Assembly: GCF_000314005.1 (NCBI RefSeq)
Contig: NZ_JH980292.1
Location: 3,570,121-3,634,120 of the forward strand
Direction: 5' to 3'
DNA: 64,000 nucleotides
DNA from: Spirulina subsalsa PCC 9445
Lineage (GTDB): Bacteria; Cyanobacteriota; Cyanobacteriia; Cyanobacteriales; Spirulinaceae
A program made the translations under genes and the position numbers. Positions 54,093 through 62,707 of the stretch are shown here, piece by piece. The notes beneath the pieces are model-generated. The model made no database searches, was not told the origin of the DNA, and saw only the letters and a list, made by a program, of their open reading frames with translations. Every line of letters starts with the position of its first letter. Within the stretch, counting starts at the first letter, position 1.

Positions 54093-54692
54093 ATGCAAGA
54101 TGAAATCTGGTTTATTAAGCCTTGGGTTTGGATGGACTACCGTTTAGCGGTTTTGTTTGCGGTGTCTGTTCCCTTGGGGTTATTGATTTGGTCTTTAGTG
54201 AGGCGTTCTGAGGCCATTACTCGCCTATTGGTGATTTATTGGCGGGTGGCGAGTCTGTTGATGATTACCGTGTATTTGATGATTCCGGCTTGGCCGATTG
54301 CCTATGTGACTGGATTTATAGCGCGGATTTTGGTTCCCTTGGCGCTCTGGTTTTGGGTGGATATTAATGACGAAATCGAGGATATGCCGGGGAGTCGCTT
54401 TAAACTGTGGGTGACGGGTTGGCGTTGGGCGATGACAATTTATTGTACCCTGGGCGCACTGGTTTCTATTCCTACCCTGTCCTGTGCTTTTTCTCAGGTG
54501 GCCTTTCAACAGGAGTTTTGCCAAGTGTGGCGAGAAGCACCGTTACTCTATAAGGGGTGGTTTCATCGCAATACAGACCCCGGAATTGTAGGCTTTTTTG
54601 GAGCGGTGGCTTTGGTGGTTTATGGGGTCTATTTGGGGTATTTTTTGATTATTCGTCTGGCTCGTCAAGGTCGAATCGCGATTGAACAGTAG
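54093..54692 (+). CDS. DUF3177 family membrane protein
   Basis: The 199-residue protein has about five hydrophobic segments and the start PWVWMDYRLAVLFAVSVPLGLLIWSL, typical of DUF3177, a cyanobacterial family. The central WVDINDEIEDMPGSRFKLWVTGWRWAM is a well-conserved type of cytosolic loop for the family. No function is known. It precedes the DUF7734-like gene by 23 bp in the same direction. Confidence 0.82.
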   Translation: MQDEIWFIKPWVWMDYRLAVLFAVSVPLGLLIWSLVRRSEAITRLLVIYWRVASLLMITVYLMIPAWPIAYVTGFIARILVPLALWFWVDINDEIEDMPGSRFKLWVTGWRWAMTIYCTLGALVSIPTLSCAFSQVAFQQEFCQVWREAPLLYKGWFHRNTDPGIVGFFGAVALVVYGVYLGYFLIIRLARQGRIAIEQ

Positions 54693-54715
54693 AGCAGGAG
54701 GAGGATTGAGGGGTT

Positions 54716-55015
54716 ATGGTGGAAAGGAGTGCGATCGCCAAACGATTAGAACAATACACCCTGAACCATCCCGAAGAGGTTCTTCTGGTGACGGCAGAAA
54801 TTGACGGGGAACTGGATCAAATTGCCATTTTTAAAGGGGTATCCAGTTCCCTGATGCGGCCTACTGCTTTTGATCCAGATGTGCCTGTTTTACCCCAGCA
54901 AGCCATGATTTTAAGTATTGATCGGATCCGTAGTCCCTACAATCCCGAACAACCGGATTATATTGCTCAGGGGTTAACCTTGGCGCAAATGCAGGACTGT
55001 TGGGAAAACGAGTAA
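54716..55015 (+). CDS. Small conserved cyanobacterial/plastid-lineage protein (DUF7734-like)
   Basis: The 99-residue soluble protein contains RLEQYTLNHPEEVLLVTAEIDGELDQIAIFKG and SSSLMRPTAFDPDVPVLP, a block I associate with a conserved cyanobacterial family that also has plant members. The function is unknown. Its stop codon TAA lies exactly at the left edge of the small mobile element starting at 55015. Joining the flanks without the element gives TAG, so the protein end was probably unchanged by the insertion. Confidence 0.7.
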   Translation: MVERSAIAKRLEQYTLNHPEEVLLVTAEIDGELDQIAIFKGVSSSLMRPTAFDPDVPVLPQQAMILSIDRIRSPYNPEQPDYIAQGLTLAQMQDCWENE

Positions 55016-55254
55016 ACTACCCCACCCTGCCGAGGTGCGAGGATGGAGCTTCCTGATTCAAGGGGAAGTGCTTTCTATACCGAAATATAGCGAGTCTTAT
55101 CTTCCCTCCCCAAGCAGAAGTCCTAGTTCCTAAGACCCAAATCTTCTCTTGCAACACATCCCTTTTTAGCTTGGTTTTCGCTTTGGGAGTTAGTGGTCAA
55201 GTCCATCCCCCCCCTGCAAGCGAGGAAGGGGCATTCCCCAACATTTTTGTTAAA
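55015..55254. mobile_element. IS200/IS605-like non-autonomous element, 240 bp (copy 3)
   Basis: AACTACCCCACCCTGCC at the left and CAACATTTTTGTTAAA at the right delimit a copy nearly identical to the 53748 element. Its first base is also the last base of the preceding gene's stop codon. The sequence to 55522 is treated separately. Confidence 0.65.
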
Positions 55255-55261
55255 GTCTGCT

Positions 55262-55340
55262 TGCCCGTTCAAAAGTTAACATAACCTATCTTGACCGGAG
55301 AACGGGCATTTTCGGGAAAACCCTTGAGGTTTGCCCGAAA
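55262..55340 (+). promoter_or_regulatory. Two consecutive hairpins in the glmM upstream region
   Basis: TGCCCGTTC (55262-55270) pairs with GAACGGGCA (55300-55308). Then TTTCGGGAAAACC (55310-55322) pairs with GGTTTGCCCGAAA (55328-55340) with one mismatch. No T-run follows, so a simple terminator is unlikely. It could be an RNA leader element or a remnant repeat about 180 bp before glmM. Confidence 0.4.
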
Positions 55341-55522
55341 TCTTGCAAGGCAATCTAAAAAAGAAAGGTTATAATTGTGCCTTCTCTGCGCCGCGCTGTA
55401 AAAATCCCAGAAAAACCGGAAAGAGGCCAATTTCCCCAGAAAAGAAAGGTGTGTAACAATAATCTCGTTCTAAAGTGGTATTCTCCACTGTAAAGTTGTG
55501 TGTTGTGTGAGGAGTAATAGCG

Positions 55523-56989
55523 ATGGTAACATCTCCCGTGCGAATTCAGGGATCGAACCCTGTTCATCTACCCCAAACCTTAGAATCGTTACGTCATGGC
55601 CCCCGCCAAGCCTATGCAGGTCTACCGAAAACCCCCCTCTTTGGCACCGATGGCATCCGGGGAAAGGTGGGGGAACTTCTCACCGCCTCTTTAGCCCTAG
55701 AGGTCGGTTTCTGGGCGGGTCAATTGTTTAAGGCTACGGCAGCACAAGCAGGCCCGGTGATTTTAGGGCAAGATTCCCGCAATTCTAGCGATATGTTATC
55801 TACCGCACTGACGGCCGGGTTAACGACGGCTGGGTTAGAGGTGTGGAATTTGGGCCTATGTCCTACCCCTTGTGTGTCCTTCCTGACGGCGCAAACGGGG
55901 GCGATGGGTGGGGTGATGATTTCCGCCAGTCATAACCCCCCAGAGGACAACGGAATTAAGTTTTTTGGCGCAAACGGGACAAAACTGAGCAAGGAGGCCG
56001 CGAAACAAATTGAGGCAGGATTACGAGGAGAGTTAGGCAGTCCCGTCACGATGCCCCACCATTGGGGACAATATCACAGTCGCCCCCGTTTAATTCAAAG
56101 GTATCAACAGGCTCTACAGGAATCGCTGCCGCCTAATTTAGATTTTAGGGGGTTGCGGATTGTTTTGGATTTGGCTTGGGGGGCTTCGGTTTATCTGGCT
56201 CCGGCAGTGTTCCGGGCGTTAGGGGCTGAGGTGATTTGTTTACATGAACAACCGGATGGCGATCGCATTAATGTTAATTGTGGTTCAACGCATTTGGCGC
56301 TCTTACAAGAGGCGGTTCAACGTCATCAGGCTGATCTCGGGTTTGCCTTTGATGGCGATGCAGATCGGGTGATGGCTATGGATAGTCAAGGCCGGGAAGT
56401 GAATGGGGACTATATTCTCTATTTCTGGGGTCAAGAATTGCAAAATAAGCAGCAGTTGCCCGATCAGTTGATTGTGGCCACTGTCATGGCGAATTTAGGC
56501 TTTGAGCGCGCTTGGGAGCAACGGGGCGGTCGTTTCCTGCGGACGGCGGTGGGTGATCAGCACGTTCAAGCGGCAATGTTTGAAACGGGCGCAATGTTAG
56601 GGGGTGAACAGTCGGGTCATATTCTCTGCCATCACCATAGTTTCTCGGGGGATGGTTTACAGACGGCGCTGCATTTGACGGCATTGGTGAAACAAGCGGG
56701 GGTAACGCTGAGTGAGTTAGTGGAGGAGAGTTTCCGCCCCTATCCTCAATTGTTGCGCAATGTGCGGGTGGAAGATCGCGATCGCCGTTTACACTGGCAA
56801 GATTGTGATCTGCTCACTTATGCGATCGCCCAAGCAGAAAAAGAACTCGGAGATCAAGGCCGGATCTTGGTCCGGGCTTCGGGAACAGAACCCCTAATCC
56901 GCGTCATGGTAGAGGCCGCAGAACTCAATGTGGCTGAATATTGGACGAACAATCTGGTGCAAAAAGTGCAGCAATATTTAGCGGTTTGA
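55523..56989 (+). CDS. glmM: Phosphoglucosamine mutase
   Basis: The 488-residue protein has the full alpha-D-phosphohexomutase layout: FGTDGIRG at residues 40-47, the phosphoserine loop ISASHNP with Ser136, metal loop FDGDADR near 274, sugar loop GGEQSGHI and phosphate loop [11 protein letters not shown]. GlmM converts glucosamine 6-phosphate to the 1-phosphate for UDP-GlcNAc and peptidoglycan. An N-terminal extension of about 35 residues is usual in cyanobacteria. A GAGGAG ribosome-binding site precedes the start. Confidence 0.93.
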   Translation: MVTSPVRIQGSNPVHLPQTLESLRHGPRQAYAGLPKTPLFGTDGIRGKVGELLTASLALEVGFWAGQLFKATAAQAGPVILGQDSRNSSDMLSTALTAGLTTAGLEVWNLGLCPTPCVSFLTAQTGAMGGVMISASHNPPEDNGIKFFGANGTKLSKEAAKQIEAGLRGELGSPVTMPHHWGQYHSRPRLIQRYQQALQESLPPNLDFRGLRIVLDLAWGASVYLAPAVFRALGAEVICLHEQPDGDRINVNCGSTHLALLQEAVQRHQADLGFAFDGDADRVMAMDSQGREVNGDYILYFWGQELQNKQQLPDQLIVATVMANLGFERAWEQRGGRFLRTAVGDQHVQAAMFETGAMLGGEQSGHILCHHHSFSGDGLQTALHLTALVKQAGVTLSELVEESFRPYPQLLRNVRVEDRDRRLHWQDCDLLTYAIAQAEKELGDQGRILVRASGTEPLIRVMVEAAELNVAEYWTNNLVQKVQQYLAV

Positions 56990-57054
56990 AATAGTTTTGG
57001 CACTAGAACTCATGTCCTAGGGGTAATTCATGAATTGCCCCTACCAGAACCGAT

Positions 57055-57390
57055 TCAAGAATTAGGATGTTTTTCTCCCCAACGGTGCATTTCCTCTAAA
57101 ATGGGCTTTAGACTCTCTCCCAAAGGCGTGAGGGAATATTCCACCTTGGGGGGAACTTGGGCATATACTTGACGGTGTACGATGCCGTCCCTTTCCATTT
57201 CCCGCAACTGTTGGGTTAACATTTTCTGGGTAATCCCGCTTAACGCCCGTTGTAACTCCCCGAAGCGCTTCACTCCATCGAACAGTTCCCGTAAAATCAA
57301 GACTTTCCACCGGCCGCCAATAACGCGCAAGGTGATTTCTACGGCGCAACTCACCTGTTTTCCGACGGTTACTGTGACTGCATTTTCCAT
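57055..57390 (-). CDS. HxlR family transcriptional regulator
   Basis: The 111-residue protein has the HxlR winged helix: [55 protein letters not shown] and [12 protein letters not shown]. Members often sense aldehydes, redox or quinone stress. It faces the pirin gene across 109 bp. That gap holds GTACTACCTTACTTTTAAGT and AAGTAAAA-type half sites that could be its operator. Control of both genes is inferred from the arrangement. Confidence 0.92.
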   Translation of the reverse strand: MENAVTVTVGKQVSCAVEITLRVIGGRWKVLILRELFDGVKRFGELQRALSGITQKMLTQQLREMERDGIVHRQVYAQVPPKVEYSLTPLGESLKPILEEMHRWGEKHPNS

Positions 57391-57499
57391 AGTATCTTTT
57401 TGGGTACTACCTTACTTTTAAGTGCATACTTTCCAAATTCATTGTACTTGCTTTAAAGTAAAAATAGAACAAACACCCATTGAATTGAGAGGTTTTCTG

Positions 57500-58198
57500 A
57501 TGATTAAGCTTCGCAAATCCCACGAACGAGGTCACGCAAATCACGGCTGGTTAGATAGTTATCACACGTTTTCCTTTTCGAGTTATTATGACCCCAATCA
57601 CCTGAATTTTAGGAGTTTACGGGTCATTAATGAGGACTGGATTAATCCAAGTTCGGGATTCGGAACTCATGGTCATAAAGACATGGAAATTATTACCTAT
57701 GTTTTAGAAGGTTCTCTCGAACATAAAGATAGTATTGGCAATGGTTCTATTATTCAGCCCGGAGAGGTGCAACGGATGAGCGCGGGGACGGGAATTTATC
57801 ACAGTGAATATAATCCCTCGACTTCGGAAAAAGTCCATCTTTTGCAGATTTGGATTTTGCCGGAACAACAGGATTTAGAACCGAGTTATGAACAGAAAAG
57901 TTTCCCCATTGCTCAGACACCTAATCATTTACATTTAGTGGCGGCGAGAGGGGGTAAAGATGGGGCGGTGACGGTGCATCAGGATATGAGTTTATATGCG
58001 GGTATTATTCCGGCAGGGGAGCAGGTTTCCTATGAGTTAAACCCTCAACGGTATGCTTGGTTACAGGTAGCTAAAGGGGCTGTTGAGTTAAATGGAGTGG
58101 TTTTAAATACCAGTGACGCGGCGGCGGTGAGTGAGGAAACAAGGCTGGATATTAAGGCAACTCAAGAGGCGGAAATTTTATTGTTTGATTTGGCTTAG
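57500..58198 (+). CDS. Pirin family protein
   Basis: From ATG 57500 it is a 232-residue two-cupin protein with the pirin metal site [26 protein letters not shown], and [18 protein letters not shown] with the usual His and Glu ligands. Some bacterial pirins, such as YhhW, have quercetinase activity and others affect metabolism; the substrate here is unknown. The pairing with a divergent HxlR regulator is common in bacteria. Residues upstream of this ATG in the longer frame are not pirin-like. Confidence 0.92.
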   Translation: MIKLRKSHERGHANHGWLDSYHTFSFSSYYDPNHLNFRSLRVINEDWINPSSGFGTHGHKDMEIITYVLEGSLEHKDSIGNGSIIQPGEVQRMSAGTGIYHSEYNPSTSEKVHLLQIWILPEQQDLEPSYEQKSFPIAQTPNHLHLVAARGGKDGAVTVHQDMSLYAGIIPAGEQVSYELNPQRYAWLQVAKGAVELNGVVLNTSDAAAVSEETRLDIKATQEAEILLFDLA

Positions 58199-58380
58199 TG
58201 GCGGTTTAAATCTAGTTAGGGCTTGCTGAATAACTCTACTCCGGCTGGGAAACGGGGAACGGGAAGGGGAGTCGAAAAAAGGCAAGCCTTTTTGATTATT
58301 TATCCCTAAAACCTTGCAGTTTATCGCTCTTAAAATGGCTGAAACTCCTAGTAACACTGCTTAGAGGGCAGAAGTGTTGA

Positions 58381-59478
58381 ATGTTAGTAAAAAACTTGAC
58401 AAAAAGCCCCTATTGTTTTAAAATAGGGGCTTACTTTTTTAAAAAAACTAATCCCTTGATTCTATCCAACTTTCCTCAAATTGTCAAACAATGCCTCGGT
58501 CATTTGCCTCAAGATGACTATCCCGTCTTAAATACTTTTAAATTCGTTTCCATTTGGCTTGAATTTGTTCTTGACCAGAGTCAAACCAGTATGAGAAGTC
58601 TCTTCAAGAGGCTTAATATTATGGGGGAGTCTGTTGATATTTCCACCTTTTCTAAAGCCAGTAAGTATCGCGATCCTCAAATTTTTTATCAATTGTGGGT
58701 TCATCTAACACAACAGTTTCTTAAACAGAATAAGATTCCATCCAATCAGCTACAACTTTTTCCCTTAGATTCAACCATTGTCACTCTCACCAGTAAGTTA
58801 CTCTGGCATCAAGAAGTTCACCAAGTCAAGCTTTTTGCGGGTCTAAATCTCTTCACCGGAATTCCAGGCGGACTCTTCCTTCATTTTGGTCAAGGTCATG
58901 ACTATAAATATGGCGATACAACCCTAGAATCAATTCCAGCTAATGGCGTTGGAATAATGGATAGAGGCTTTTTTAGCCTAATTCAAATTGCCCTGTTACA
59001 AAAGTTGAAGGATCGCTACTTCGTTCTGAGAATTAGGAACAATGTTCACTTAACTTTCCTAGATAATGGCAATTGTTTACTAGGCCAAGGTCGCGAACAA
59101 ATTGAAGCTAGAGTCGTAAGTTTTAGCGACTTAGAGAAAAAGACTGAGTTTCGATTAGTAACGAACTTACCCGAGACGGGAGAAGGAGGAGTTAGCTCAG
59201 AAGAAATTGCCGAGTTTTATCGTTTGCGTTGGTCAATTGAGTTGCTTTGGAAATTTTTAAAGATGCACCTCAAATTAGATCGCCTCATCCCTAAAAATAT
59301 CAACGGAATTGAAATCCAGATTTATAGTTGTCTGATTGCCTATTTACTTCTAAATATGCTCAAGATACCGACAGAGTTCGGTAAATCTTTATTGGATAAA
59401 TTGCGATATTTACAGGCGTTTATGTGTCAAAAAATTAGCTATGTACACTGGTTTAGAGAGCTAGTGCCACCTGGTTAA
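58381..59478 (+). CDS. IS4-family DDE transposase
   Basis: The frame encodes 365 residues. Catalytic residues are Asp130 in FPLDST, Asp194 in GIMDRGF and Glu287 in the IS4 signature Y280-x2-R283-x3-E287-x6-K294, followed by the HLKLDRL region. The first 25 codons overlap the terminal repeat and a terminator-like hairpin at 58404-58438, so translation may begin later, for example at TTG 58456. The protein cuts and joins the terminal repeats of its own element; frame and residues are intact. Confidence 0.9.
   Translation: MLVKNLTKSPYCFKIGAYFFKKTNPLILSNFPQIVKQCLGHLPQDDYPVLNTFKFVSIWLEFVLDQSQTSMRSLFKRLNIMGESVDISTFSKASKYRDPQIFYQLWVHLTQQFLKQNKIPSNQLQLFPLDSTIVTLTSKLLWHQEVHQVKLFAGLNLFTGIPGGLFLHFGQGHDYKYGDTTLESIPANGVGIMDRGFFSLIQIALLQKLKDRYFVLRIRNNVHLTFLDNGNCLLGQGREQIEARVVSFSDLEKKTEFRLVTNLPETGEGGVSSEEIAEFYRLRWSIELLWKFLKMHLKLDRLIPKNINGIEIQIYSCLIAYLLLNMLKIPTEFGKSLLDKLRYLQAFMCQKISYVHWFRELVPPG
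58404..58438 (+). terminator. Hairpin and T-run at the left end of the IS4 element
   Basis: AAGCCCCTATT (58404-58414) pairs perfectly with AATAGGGGCTT (58422-58432), followed by ACTTTTTT. It should stop transcription entering the element from outside, and could mask translation signals in read-through RNA. Confidence 0.75.
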
Positions 59479-59646
59479 ATTTACCCCTTAACAGGGTTAG
59501 TGTGTCCATTTGTACTTAGTTCATAAGTACCGATTCAACACTTCTGCTTAGAGGGATATATTGCTACGCAACGCTTCGCGAACAGCAGACCCTAGGTAAT
59601 AAAATTAATTTCTAAAGTCTTGATGCGCCCTACAAATCCTTTGGGC

Positions 59647-59665
59647 GTATGCAATACGCCCCTAG
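59647..59665. repeat. Short palindrome GGGCGTATGCAATACGCCC type
   Basis: GGGCGTATGCAATACGCCC in the 59593-59816 gap is a 7-bp stem that resembles GGGCGCAAGCATTGCGCCC at 46557-46575. A fragment TTGGGTTGCGCTTTTCCTAT with CCTAACCTACGG near 59731-59760 matches the arrays around the toxin-antitoxin pair. No gene is seen in this gap. Confidence 0.6.
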
Positions 59666-59816
59666 GAACCGAATACACAAACTTAGTACACAAACCGAAT
59701 ACAATGTAGAGGTGATTTACTAGCTTTTGTTGGGTTGCGCTTTTCCTATGCCTAACCTACGGGGGTCAATTTACGGGAGGTGATTTACGGGGTTTTAAGT
59801 TGAGGACAGGTTACTA

Positions 59817-60494
59817 ATGTTAGGAGGAATGATGGATGATTTAGAGAAAATTCTACGCAATCAAGAGGATATATTGGCGATGCAGTATTTAGCGCCTTTA
59901 TGTGGCGAGTATCTGCCTTGGAGTGGCTACGCGATGCGCCCTAGTGGTTTGGTGCAAGTGCTGAATGAAATTGTGATTAATCAACGCTCTAAAATTGTGG
60001 AGTGTGGGGCGGGGGTTTCGACGTTTTATATTGCCCGGTTACTTCGTCAAAAGGGGGGACATCTTTATACGATTGAACATAATTTAGATTGGATGAATTG
60101 GGTTCAAGGTGAGTTGGAACGGGAAAGTTTATCTCACTTGGTTACTTTGGTTTATGCGCCTTTACAACCTACGGATTTATCGTTACAAAATACCCCTTGG
60201 TATGATACGGAAATTCTTCGGGCAACTCTAGGTTCTCTACAAGGGATTGATTTATTATTGGTGGATGGCCCCCCGGCCTATGAGGAGTCGATTCAATATT
60301 CCCGCTATCCGGCGTTGCCTTATTTTTTGCCCCAATTTGCCCCGGATGTGACGGTGGTGATTGATGATGCTAACCGTGAGGGGGAAAGGGAGATTATTAA
60401 ACGCTGGGAAGGGCTGCTTAATGTGGGTTTTGAGCAGAAGGATGGCTATATTGCGATCGCCCGTTTCCAACATTCAGGGAATAGTGATGAGTGA
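59817..60494 (+). CDS. Class I SAM-dependent methyltransferase-like protein
   Basis: The 225-residue protein has IVECGAGVSTFYIARLL as the SAM-binding loop, HLYTIEHNLDWM as motif II and DLLLVDGPP as the motif IV region, then VTVVIDDANREGEREI. This matches O-methyltransferase/FkbM-neighbour type proteins found in polysaccharide and glycan loci. The target is unknown. ATG 59817, 59829 or 59832 may be used; AGGAGG at 59822 is close to the later ones. The following region holds heptamer repeats and the minus-strand glycosyltransferases. Confidence 0.78.
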   Translation: MLGGMMDDLEKILRNQEDILAMQYLAPLCGEYLPWSGYAMRPSGLVQVLNEIVINQRSKIVECGAGVSTFYIARLLRQKGGHLYTIEHNLDWMNWVQGELERESLSHLVTLVYAPLQPTDLSLQNTPWYDTEILRATLGSLQGIDLLLVDGPPAYEESIQYSRYPALPYFLPQFAPDVTVVIDDANREGEREIIKRWEGLLNVGFEQKDGYIAIARFQHSGNSDE

Positions 60495-60540
60495 GGGACT
60501 AGGGAGCAGGGGAGCAGGAGAGAGGGAGAGGGGGAGAGGC

Positions 60541-60719
60541 AATCTCCCGACTCCCGACTCCCGACTCCCGACTCCCGACTCCCGACTCCCGACTCCCGAT
60601 TCCCGACTCCCGACTAGATTGCTTCGTACCTCGCAATGACATTACTCCCGACTCCCGATTCCCGACTCCCGATTCCCGACTCCCGATTCCCGACTCCCGA
60701 TTCCCGACTCCCGATTCCC
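60541..60719. repeat. Heptanucleotide short tandem repeats (ACTCCCG/ATTCCCG)
   Basis: Blocks at about 60541-60615 and 60643-60719 consist of ACTCCCG units with ATTCCCG variants. Between them is GATTGCTTCGTACCTCGCAA. Similar heptamers occur inside element B (complementary strand, 17654-17690) and near 46580-46620. This is the STRR class known from cyanobacteria. Confidence 0.88.
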
Positions 60720-60725
60720 CGTTCC

Positions 60726-61778
60726 CTACAGTACGCGATTAAACCAGCGGATTAGGCGATCGCCAAAAGCCCCCATAGAATAGCGCTCTTCTGCCTCTTG
60801 GCGGCACACAGCGCGCTCGATTTGCTCAATTTGACGCATCCCCTCAATTAACCCAGAAACAGAATCAGGTTCCACTAACCACCCACTCTTCCCATCGGCC
60901 ACCAATTCCGAGGGGCCCCCGCGATTATAGGCAATGACGGGAACCCCACAGGCCAGCGCTTCCAACACAACCCGGCCAAGGGCTTCAATCCATTTGTGGG
61001 TCATCAACAGCCCCTGACATTGCCTTAATTCCTGCTGAAAATCTTGGGTTGATAAAAACCCCCGATAGTCTAAATCCGCGTCGGGATATTGGGCTTGTAA
61101 CTTGCGCCAATATTCGGGATCTTGTAAATAGCCAAAGACTTTGAGGGGAACGCCAAGGGTTTGGGCGGCGGCGATCGCATCCTCTAATCCCTTCTCCGGT
61201 GAAATCCGACCCGCCCAAGCGAAACTCTCCCCCGGAGTATCACAAAACTCGTATTTTGTCAAGTCAATTCCCCCACCCAAAATTCTAAAAGCTTCTGGGC
61301 AAGGATAGGTATTGGCTTGAGTTTGGGTATGAGCGCCCAGAGTCCCCGGACAAAGATCAGCCACTCGTGCGATCGCCCGATCCATGACCGAAGTCCAAGA
61401 GGCGATACAAATGTAGTGCAGTACTGGACGCTGAAAAAAGGGCGACAGGTAGAGGGGGAGCCACTCATAGCCAAAATCCAGAATCAGGTCATAATCTAGC
61501 TGGACTTGACGGGCATAGTCCCACAGATTCGCGACAACGGCATTGTCCGGGAGGATAACCGGATCTTCATAGGTGGGATGGGGGACTAAACCTTGTAGCG
61601 TGCCAGGAATTTCCGTCACCTTTAACCCTTCTAAACGAGAATCCGGGGGGGCGACAATTTCCACCTCATGGTGTCGGCCGAGCATTTCTCGGGCAATCGT
61701 TTGTAGATTGACCGCCACTCCCCCCAGACGACCACTGTTCAGGGAGCTAACCGGACTAGAGATAAACAGAAGTTTCAT
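60726..61778 (-). CDS. Family 4 glycosyltransferase
   Basis: From ATG 61778 the protein has 350 residues. Its GT-B layout has an N-terminal MKLLFISSPVSSLNSGRLGGVAVNL, a SFAWAGRISPEKGLEDAI donor-site segment, and EALGRVVLEALACGVPVIAYNRGG with the conserved Glu pair. It is probably cytoplasmic and builds a glycan or glycolipid. It follows the GT2 gene with a 4-bp ATGA overlap, so the two are coupled. The extension upstream to 61829 is inside the GT2 gene. Confidence 0.9.
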   Translation of the reverse strand: MKLLFISSPVSSLNSGRLGGVAVNLQTIAREMLGRHHEVEIVAPPDSRLEGLKVTEIPGTLQGLVPHPTYEDPVILPDNAVVANLWDYARQVQLDYDLILDFGYEWLPLYLSPFFQRPVLHYICIASWTSVMDRAIARVADLCPGTLGAHTQTQANTYPCPEAFRILGGGIDLTKYEFCDTPGESFAWAGRISPEKGLEDAIAAAQTLGVPLKVFGYLQDPEYWRKLQAQYPDADLDYRGFLSTQDFQQELRQCQGLLMTHKWIEALGRVVLEALACGVPVIAYNRGGPSELVADGKSGWLVEPDSVSGLIEGMRQIEQIERAVCRQEAEERYSMGAFGDRLIRWFNRVL

Positions 61779-62680
61779 GATTGTTGGGCCTTGGGGCGAG
61801 GGAGGGCGTTTAATTCGGGTTGCAACCAAGCCGCATGGCCATTTTCCGTCAGATCGAGAAATTCCTCTAGATTTTGGCAGCGTCCCTCCTGCATATACTG
61901 ACGAAAGAGATCATTTAAACGGAGATTGGCGGTAAATTCAGCCTGTGCCGAGGCGCGGATGGTTGGGGTCAGTTCTAATTCTCCCCGGTCTAACAGGGAT
62001 AAAATGGCTTGATAAGCTTGTTCTGCTGTCTCAAAGGCCTTGGGGGATTGGGTGATGGAGTTATCCCGTTTGTAGTAGCGATAGAGGGGTTGAGGGTGAA
62101 GGGCGACCTGTTCACTGCGGCTGAGGAGTTCGAGGTTAAATAAAACATCGGCCGCAAAGGGAACCCTTGTCCACCCTGACCCGGCCAATTCCCGACGAAA
62201 GACGGGGAAAAAGGGGACACGAGGATTTAAGATATCCTCGGCTGTGGCAAAACTTAGGGCGGTGCGGTCGGGAAAGGGACGCTTATAAAGCTGACCTTGG
62301 GAATTGTAAACCCCTGTATTATCTAGGGCTACACCGAATTTTAGGGCGAGAGGAACTAACTCAGCGAGACGATTGGGTTGATAAGCGTCATCCGCGTCTA
62401 AGTTGGCGATAATTTCCCCTTGAGCAAGGGTGAGGGCGGCGTTGCGGGCGGGGGCTTCTCCGGTGCCGTAACCTCCTGTATCGGCTTGTTTTAAGCGGGT
62501 GTCGCTAATTCCCTGTTGCGCGAGGTGGTCTAGATAGTCTACTTGGTCATCAGAACCGATAACCGCTTCCCAGTGGGGATAGGTTTGGGTCAGTAAGCTT
62601 TGGATGGTATCCCCAAGGGTCTGTTTAGCACGGTAAGCGGGGATGAGGATACTGACGAGGGGGGATGAGGTGGGAGACAT
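61775..62680 (-). CDS. Family 2 glycosyltransferase
   Basis: The 301-residue protein begins SPLVSILIPAYRAKQTLGDTIQSLL, with a GT-A fold and the metal DxD motif in IIANLDADDAYQPNRL. The usual DDGS after the first strand is replaced by GSDDQ, and the ADTGGYGTGEAPARNAAL loop follows. It is predicted cytoplasmic, with unknown donor and acceptor. It lies 27 bp after folB and overlaps the GT4 start. ATG 62680 is preferred to TTG 62692. Confidence 0.88.
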   Translation of the reverse strand: MSPTSSPLVSILIPAYRAKQTLGDTIQSLLTQTYPHWEAVIGSDDQVDYLDHLAQQGISDTRLKQADTGGYGTGEAPARNAALTLAQGEIIANLDADDAYQPNRLAELVPLALKFGVALDNTGVYNSQGQLYKRPFPDRTALSFATAEDILNPRVPFFPVFRRELAGSGWTRVPFAADVLFNLELLSRSEQVALHPQPLYRYYKRDNSITQSPKAFETAEQAYQAILSLLDRGELELTPTIRASAQAEFTANLRLNDLFRQYMQEGRCQNLEEFLDLTENGHAAWLQPELNALPRPKAQQS

Positions 62681-62707
62681 AGGAGGGCTCAATCAAGGGG
62701 GGGACGA

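Larger units (their letters stand above)
58369..59547 (+). mobile_element. IS4-family insertion sequence, 1179 bp, 9-bp target duplication
   Basis: Perfect 14-bp terminal inverted repeats CAGAAGTGTTGAAT / ATTCAACACTTCTG bound the element. Target duplication is CTTAGAGGG at 58360-58368 and 59548-59556. It carries one transposase gene with intact DDE residues, so it looks recently active. Confidence 0.92.
58219..59592. mobile_element. GGGCTTGCTG-end element (copy F) interrupted by the IS4 element
   Basis: The left part (58219-58368) runs from GGGCTTGCTGAATAACTCTA through the CAAGCCTTTTTGAT core to ACACTGCTTAGAGGG. The right part (59548-59592) resumes at CTTAGAGGGATATATTGCTA and ends AACAGCAGACCC. 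Removing the IS and one CTTAGAGGG restores an element of about 186 bp that matches copies A and C at the joint. Confidence 0.8.

Noticed and set aside
60541-60719. Possible CRISPR array
   Set aside because: Units are 7 bp, with no 20-40 bp repeats or unique spacers; this is a short tandem repeat.
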